DNA of 9,502 bases from Synergistaceae bacterium (lineage in GTDB: Bacteria > Synergistota > Synergistia > Synergistales > Synergistaceae): assembly GCA_012727545.1 (NCBI GenBank), contig JAAYHA010000122.1:1-9502 (forward strand), written 5' to 3'. Under the pieces are notes generated by a model. It ran no database searches. It was given only the letters and a program-made list of their open reading frames with translations, and was not told the DNA's origin. Numbering within the stretch: the first letter of the stretch is position 1; the number at the start of each line of letters is the position of its first letter. The position numbers were made by a program, and so were the translations under genes. Of the stretch, positions 6,196 to 9,502 are shown piece after piece.

Positions 6196-7727
6196 TGATG
6201 ATGGAAACAAGAAAAGCGCTTATATCTGTCTGGGATAAGACAGGTGTTCTTGAATTGGCAAAGGGACTCGCGGCACACGGATACGAAATTGTTTCAAGCT
6301 CAGGAACTGCAAAGCACCTTGAAGAGGGCGGCATTAATGTTACTGAAGTAGTTGACATGACCGGACTTCCTGCGATCCTTGGAGGAAGGGTGAAGACCCT
6401 CCATCCGGCTGTTATGGGCGGGATACTGGCAAGAAGGGGTATGGCCCAGGATGACGAGGACAGAAAGAAGTTTTCCATCCCGCTCATCGACGTTGTTGTG
6501 TGCACGCTCTATCCCTTTGAAGAGACAGCTGAAAAAGGTGCTGACCTCGACCATCTTATCGAAAAGATCGACATAGGCGGAGTCTCCCTGATCAGGGCGG
6601 CTGCAAAAAACTATTACCACGTGACCGTTGTGACTGACATTGCAGATTACGGGTGCGTCCTTGAGGAGCTTGAGAAGAAACAGGAATTCACGCTTGAATT
6701 CAAACAGAAGCTCGCCCTCAAGGCCTTCCGCCTCACTTCATCATACGACGCAACGATATACAAGGGCCTTTGCTCCGAGATAGGCGCTGAAGATGAGACC
6801 GGGGACGATAAGATCCTTCCGCTGCGTAAGGTACAGGACCTGAGATACGGTGAAAACCCGCATCAGAAAGCCGCTCTCTTTCTTCCCCCGCTCGAGAAGC
6901 AGCCATTCGAACAGCACTCCGGAAAGGAACTTTCCTACAACAACCTTCTTGACCTTGATACGCTTCTTCGCGGCTGTTCAGTATTCCAGGACCTCTGCGC
7001 CTGCACGATCGTAAAACACACCACGCCTTGCGGAACTGCACACGGTAAAAACCCGCTTGAGGCATTCAGGAAAGCACTTGAGTGCGATCCGGTCTCTGCT
7101 TTCGGCGGCATAATCGGGATGACAAGAAGTGTCGACATGGAGACTGCAAAGGCTATCACAGAGACCTTCTTTGAGATAGTGGCTGCGCCTTCTTATGATG
7201 AGGGCGTGATCGAATGGTTCAGGGAAAAGAAGCCCAACCTCAGAGTCCTCACAATAACCCCCGGATATGCCCCAAAACTTCAGATAACAGGAAATCGCTG
7301 CGGCTTCCTTGTTCAGGAAGATAAGCTCCCGGCCCTTCCCCGGATGGATGAAGGCAAATGGATCGGAAATGCAAGACCCGACCTCTGGGATGACATTATT
7401 TTTGCCTGGAAGACAGCTGCCATAACAAAGAGCAACGCGATAGTCCTGGTCAAGGACGGAGCTGCTGTAGGAATAGGCGGAGGATTCACCAACAGGGTGG
7501 ACGCTGCTGATTACGCACTCAGGCTTGCCTGCGAAAAGGCAAAGGGCGCAGTCCTTGCATCAGATGCGTTCTTCCCCTTCCCAGACACAATAGAACTCGC
7601 TGCAAGAGAGGGAGTCATTGCTGTGATACAGCCGGGAGGCTCAATTAAGGATGAAGAGGTATTCAAACGGTCTGAAGAGCTTGGAATAAGCATGTTCGTC
7701 GGCAGCGGCCGTACGTTCAGACACTAA
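6195..7727 (+). CDS. purH: Bifunctional PurH: AICAR transformylase / IMP cyclohydrolase
   Basis: Carries out the last two steps to IMP: formylation of AICAR by 10-formyl-THF, then ring closure of FAICAR. The 510 aa length is standard. The N-terminal MGS-like cyclohydrolase domain (about 1-195) contains SSGTAKHL (35-42), GRVKTLHP (64-71) and IDIGGVSLIRAAAKN (125-139). The transformylase domain holds LRYGENPHQKAALF (216-229), SYNNLLDLD (247-255), the Lys274-His275 pair in KHTTPCG, and DPVSAFGGII (298-307). It continues with TKSNAIVL (411-418) and ASDAFFPFPD (455-464). The protein ends in the familiar FRH. The segment often read as GIGAGQxxR is G-I-G-G-G-F-T-N-R (426-434); the final Arg is kept but Gln is Phe. 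Three start codons in a row leave the exact N-terminus open; the first, overlapping the purN stop, is given here. Confidence 0.96.
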   Translation: MMMETRKALISVWDKTGVLELAKGLAAHGYEIVSSSGTAKHLEEGGINVTEVVDMTGLPAILGGRVKTLHPAVMGGILARRGMAQDDEDRKKFSIPLIDVVVCTLYPFEETAEKGADLDHLIEKIDIGGVSLIRAAAKNYYHVTVVTDIADYGCVLEELEKKQEFTLEFKQKLALKAFRLTSSYDATIYKGLCSEIGAEDETGDDKILPLRKVQDLRYGENPHQKAALFLPPLEKQPFEQHSGKELSYNNLLDLDTLLRGCSVFQDLCACTIVKHTTPCGTAHGKNPLEAFRKALECDPVSAFGGIIGMTRSVDMETAKAITETFFEIVAAPSYDEGVIEWFREKKPNLRVLTITPGYAPKLQITGNRCGFLVQEDKLPALPRMDEGKWIGNARPDLWDDIIFAWKTAAITKSNAIVLVKDGAAVGIGGGFTNRVDAADYALRLACEKAKGAVLASDAFFPFPDTIELAAREGVIAVIQPGGSIKDEEVFKRSEELGISMFVGSGRTFRH

Positions 7728-7733
7728 AGGAGG
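7726..7733 (+). promoter_or_regulatory. Ribosome binding site of purD
   Basis: AAAGGAGG, a near-perfect SD, starts within the purH stop codon and ends 7 bases before the purD ATG at 7741. It is the strongest SD in the window and suggests purD can start translation independently of purH. Confidence 0.85.
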
Positions 7734-7740
7734 GGCTGTC

Positions 7741-9021
7741 ATGAGGATAATGGTACTTGGGGGCGGCGGACGGGAGCATGCTATCGTTCACGCTTTTTCA
7801 AAATCCAGGATCGTCACAAAACTTCACTGCTGCCCGGGAAATCCGGGAATATCAAAGCTTGCTGCATGCCACGCAGGAAACCCGTCTGACCCTTTTCAGA
7901 TGACGGCTCTATGCAAAAGGCTTGATATCGACCTGGTTTTCATTGGCCCGGAAGCTCCGCTTGTGGCAGGAACAGCCGATGCTTTGAGGGATGCCGGCAT
8001 CCTTGTGATGGGACCCGGCAAGCTTGGAGCACAGCTTGAAGGCAGCAAAGTATTTTCAAAAAATTTCATGCTAAAGCATGGGATACCAACTTCTTCTTTC
8101 GACTGCTGCCATGACCTTGAAGAGTGCAAAAAAGCCCTGGACAAGAGATCTGCTCCCTATGTTGTAAAGGCAGACGGCCTTGCAGCCGGAAAAGGGGCTT
8201 TCCTTCCAAATACCAGGGAAGAGGCAATGACGATCTGCAGCATGATGCTTGAAGACATGATCCTTGGATCGGCAGGCAGGAATATAATAATTGAGGACTA
8301 CGTTGAAGGACAGGAAATGACCATCCTTGCCATAACAGATGGTGAAACTGTCAGGATACTGCCTTCGAGCCAGGACCATAAAAGAGCTCTTGACGGAGAC
8401 AAAGGAAACAACACCGGAGGAATGGGGGCCTATTCCCCTGTACCCTGGGTAGACGAGCCTTTCATGAAAAAAGTGGAGGATGTTGTGCTTCTGCCGACAC
8501 TTGAAGGACTAAAAAAAGACAACATCCCCTTCTGCGGGGTCATTTATGCCGGCATCATGATAAAACCTGACGGTTCGCTCTATGTGCTGGAATACAACGT
8601 AAGGCTGGGAGACCCTGAAGCCCAGGTGGTCCTTCCTGTATTTGCCGGAGATTTTGGAGAGGCGATCTTTTCATGCTGTAAAGGCGACCTGGCAAAGGTC
8701 GATTGGCCTGTCCCCGAACACTTTGCCCTGGGAGTCGTAATGGCATCGGGGGGATACCCTGATAAGTACCAGACCGGCTATGAGATAGTGCTCCGTGAAG
8801 AGGAAGTTCATGACACATACATATACCATGCAGGAACATCACATGACTACACTGGAACCCTCGTTACATCGGGAGGCCGTGTCTTCACCGTAGTTGGGAT
8901 AGCTCCTACCCTCAAAGAGGCTAAAGACCTTGCTTACAGGCGCGTTAATACGGTCTATTTCAGGGATGCTCACTACAGGAAGGACATAGGAGACAAATCA
9001 CTTAAAGGGGAGGAAAAATAG
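7741..9021 (+). CDS. purD: GAR synthetase PurD (phosphoribosylamine-glycine ligase)
   Basis: Joins glycine to 5-phosphoribosylamine with ATP, using the unstable product of PurF. At 426 aa it has the usual length of the monofunctional enzyme. It has the N-terminal GGGGREH (7-13), PGNPG (32-36), IGPEAPL (68-74), the ATP-grasp segment VKADGLAAGKG (142-152), QDHKRALDGDKGNNTGGMGAYSP (in 211-233) and EYNVRLGDPEAQ (284-295), whose acidic residues bind metal. Two mild departures are Leu for the common Phe in VRFGDPE, and LPVFAGD where LPR..SD is common, losing an Arg. I would not infer loss of function. The gene follows purH by 13 bases behind a strong SD, and its TAG overlaps the purE GTG by one base. 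Confidence 0.97.
   Translation: MRIMVLGGGGREHAIVHAFSKSRIVTKLHCCPGNPGISKLAACHAGNPSDPFQMTALCKRLDIDLVFIGPEAPLVAGTADALRDAGILVMGPGKLGAQLEGSKVFSKNFMLKHGIPTSSFDCCHDLEECKKALDKRSAPYVVKADGLAAGKGAFLPNTREEAMTICSMMLEDMILGSAGRNIIIEDYVEGQEMTILAITDGETVRILPSSQDHKRALDGDKGNNTGGMGAYSPVPWVDEPFMKKVEDVVLLPTLEGLKKDNIPFCGVIYAGIMIKPDGSLYVLEYNVRLGDPEAQVVLPVFAGDFGEAIFSCCKGDLAKVDWPVPEHFALGVVMASGGYPDKYQTGYEIVLREEEVHDTYIYHAGTSHDYTGTLVTSGGRVFTVVGIAPTLKEAKDLAYRRVNTVYFRDAHYRKDIGDKSLKGEEK
9007..9013 (+). promoter_or_regulatory. Ribosome binding site of purE
   Basis: GGGGAGG lies in the last codons of purD, 7 bases before the GTG at 9021. It supports that GTG as the purE start. Confidence 0.8.
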
Positions 9022-9502
9022 TGAATACTCCCAGAATAGGAATAATAATGGGCTCTGCCTCTGACATCCCTGTGATCGAAAAAGGCGTTAAGGTGCTTGA
9101 TGAGCTTGGAATTCCCTACGAAGTGGCAATAGCCTCCGCACACAGAACACCCCGTGACGTTGAGGGCTATGCAGTCAACGCATCAAAGAGAGGCATAATG
9201 GTGATCATAGCGGCAGCAGGACTTTCAGCGGCGCTCCCGGGGGTCGTTGCAGCTGCTACAAATCTGCCTGTGATAGGCATTCCCGTAAAAGGCGGAGCGC
9301 TTGACGGACTTGATGCACTGCTCTCGGTCACACAGATGCCTCCCGGAGTCCCCGTAGGCTCAGTGGGCCTCAACGCCTCACTGAACGCCTGCCTGATGGC
9401 GGCAAGGATAATTGCGATAAATGACAGAGAGATATCTGAAAGACTTGAAGCATGGACAAAGGAAAGGGCTTCTGCCGTAGCGGAGAGCCGCTCCAAGCTT
9501 GC
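9021..9502 (+). CDS. purE: PurE, AIR carboxylase / N5-CAIR mutase family (3' end cut by window)
   Basis: Produces CAIR for PurC: class I enzymes rearrange N5-CAIR made by PurK, class II enzymes carboxylate AIR directly. The 160 codons seen are nearly a full class I protein (about 160-170 aa). Key parts are RIGIIMGSASD (5-15), ASAHRTP (38-44) with the conserved His41, ALPGVVAA (71-78), LPVIGIPV (82-89) and QMPPGVPVGSVG (105-116). The overall pattern is class I-like. However, the class I motif AAHLPG reads S-A-A-L-P-G (69-74), so the second conserved His is Ala71. Whether PurK is encoded downstream cannot be seen. The GTG start overlaps the purD stop as TAGTG and has a good SD. Product family is secure; class and reaction are less so. 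Confidence 0.93.
   Translation, partial: MNTPRIGIIMGSASDIPVIEKGVKVLDELGIPYEVAIASAHRTPRDVEGYAVNASKRGIMVIIAAAGLSAALPGVVAAATNLPVIGIPVKGGALDGLDALLSVTQMPPGVPVGSVGLNASLNACLMAARIIAINDREISERLEAWTKERASAVAESRSKL

Noticed and set aside
1..9502. A wholly new multi-gene system, defence island or mobile element
   Set aside because: Every gene is a recognisable purine enzyme in one operon. The novelty lies in altered residues and the PurF pair, not in unknown genes.

Overview
The window is one continuous stretch of a de novo purine biosynthesis operon. All genes lie on the + strand, and both ends cut through a gene. The order is purL (3' part), purF copy 1, purC, purF copy 2, purM, purN, purH, purD, purE (lacking only its far 3' end). 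Together they cover most of the route from PRPP to IMP. Missing from the window are the PurL partners PurS and PurQ, PurK if one is used, and PurB. No RNA gene, mobile element, CRISPR array or phage-like gene was seen.

The organism is a bacterium with mid-range G+C. Ile ATA and Arg AGA/AGG codons are common, GTG starts are used several times, and Shine-Dalgarno (SD) sequences are strong and purine-rich. The small, separate PurL, the Fe-S type PurF and the compact gene order suggest an anaerobic lineage outside the Proteobacteria. Synergistota is my best guess, but it is an impression from sequence style and not a demonstrated assignment.

Region by region: purL ends two bases before purF1. 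A 97-base gap then precedes purC and is the only real intergenic space here. From purC on, each gene begins within 13 bases of the previous stop or overlaps it: purC/purF2 3-base gap, purF2/purM 4-base overlap, purM/purN 19-base overlap, purN/purH 1-base overlap, purH/purD 13-base gap, purD/purE 1-base overlap. That layout fits co-transcription and translational coupling. The promoter and any purine-responsive control must lie upstream, unless the gap before purC holds a secondary promoter.

The most notable observation is the pair of PurF paralogues around purC. Copy 1 has a complete glutaminase site. Copy 2 is full length, keeps all four Fe-S cysteines, the PRPP-binding loop and the flexible loop, but has Ser in place of the catalytic N-terminal Cys and Asp in place of the oxyanion-hole Asn. 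It therefore looks like a maintained phosphoribosyltransferase whose glutaminase has been lost. It could use free ammonia, or pair with copy 1 as a heteromeric or regulatory subunit. Smaller oddities are a lost HDxS(D/E)GG motif in PurL and a His-to-Ala change in the AAHLPG motif of PurE. The remaining genes look like ordinary purine enzymes.
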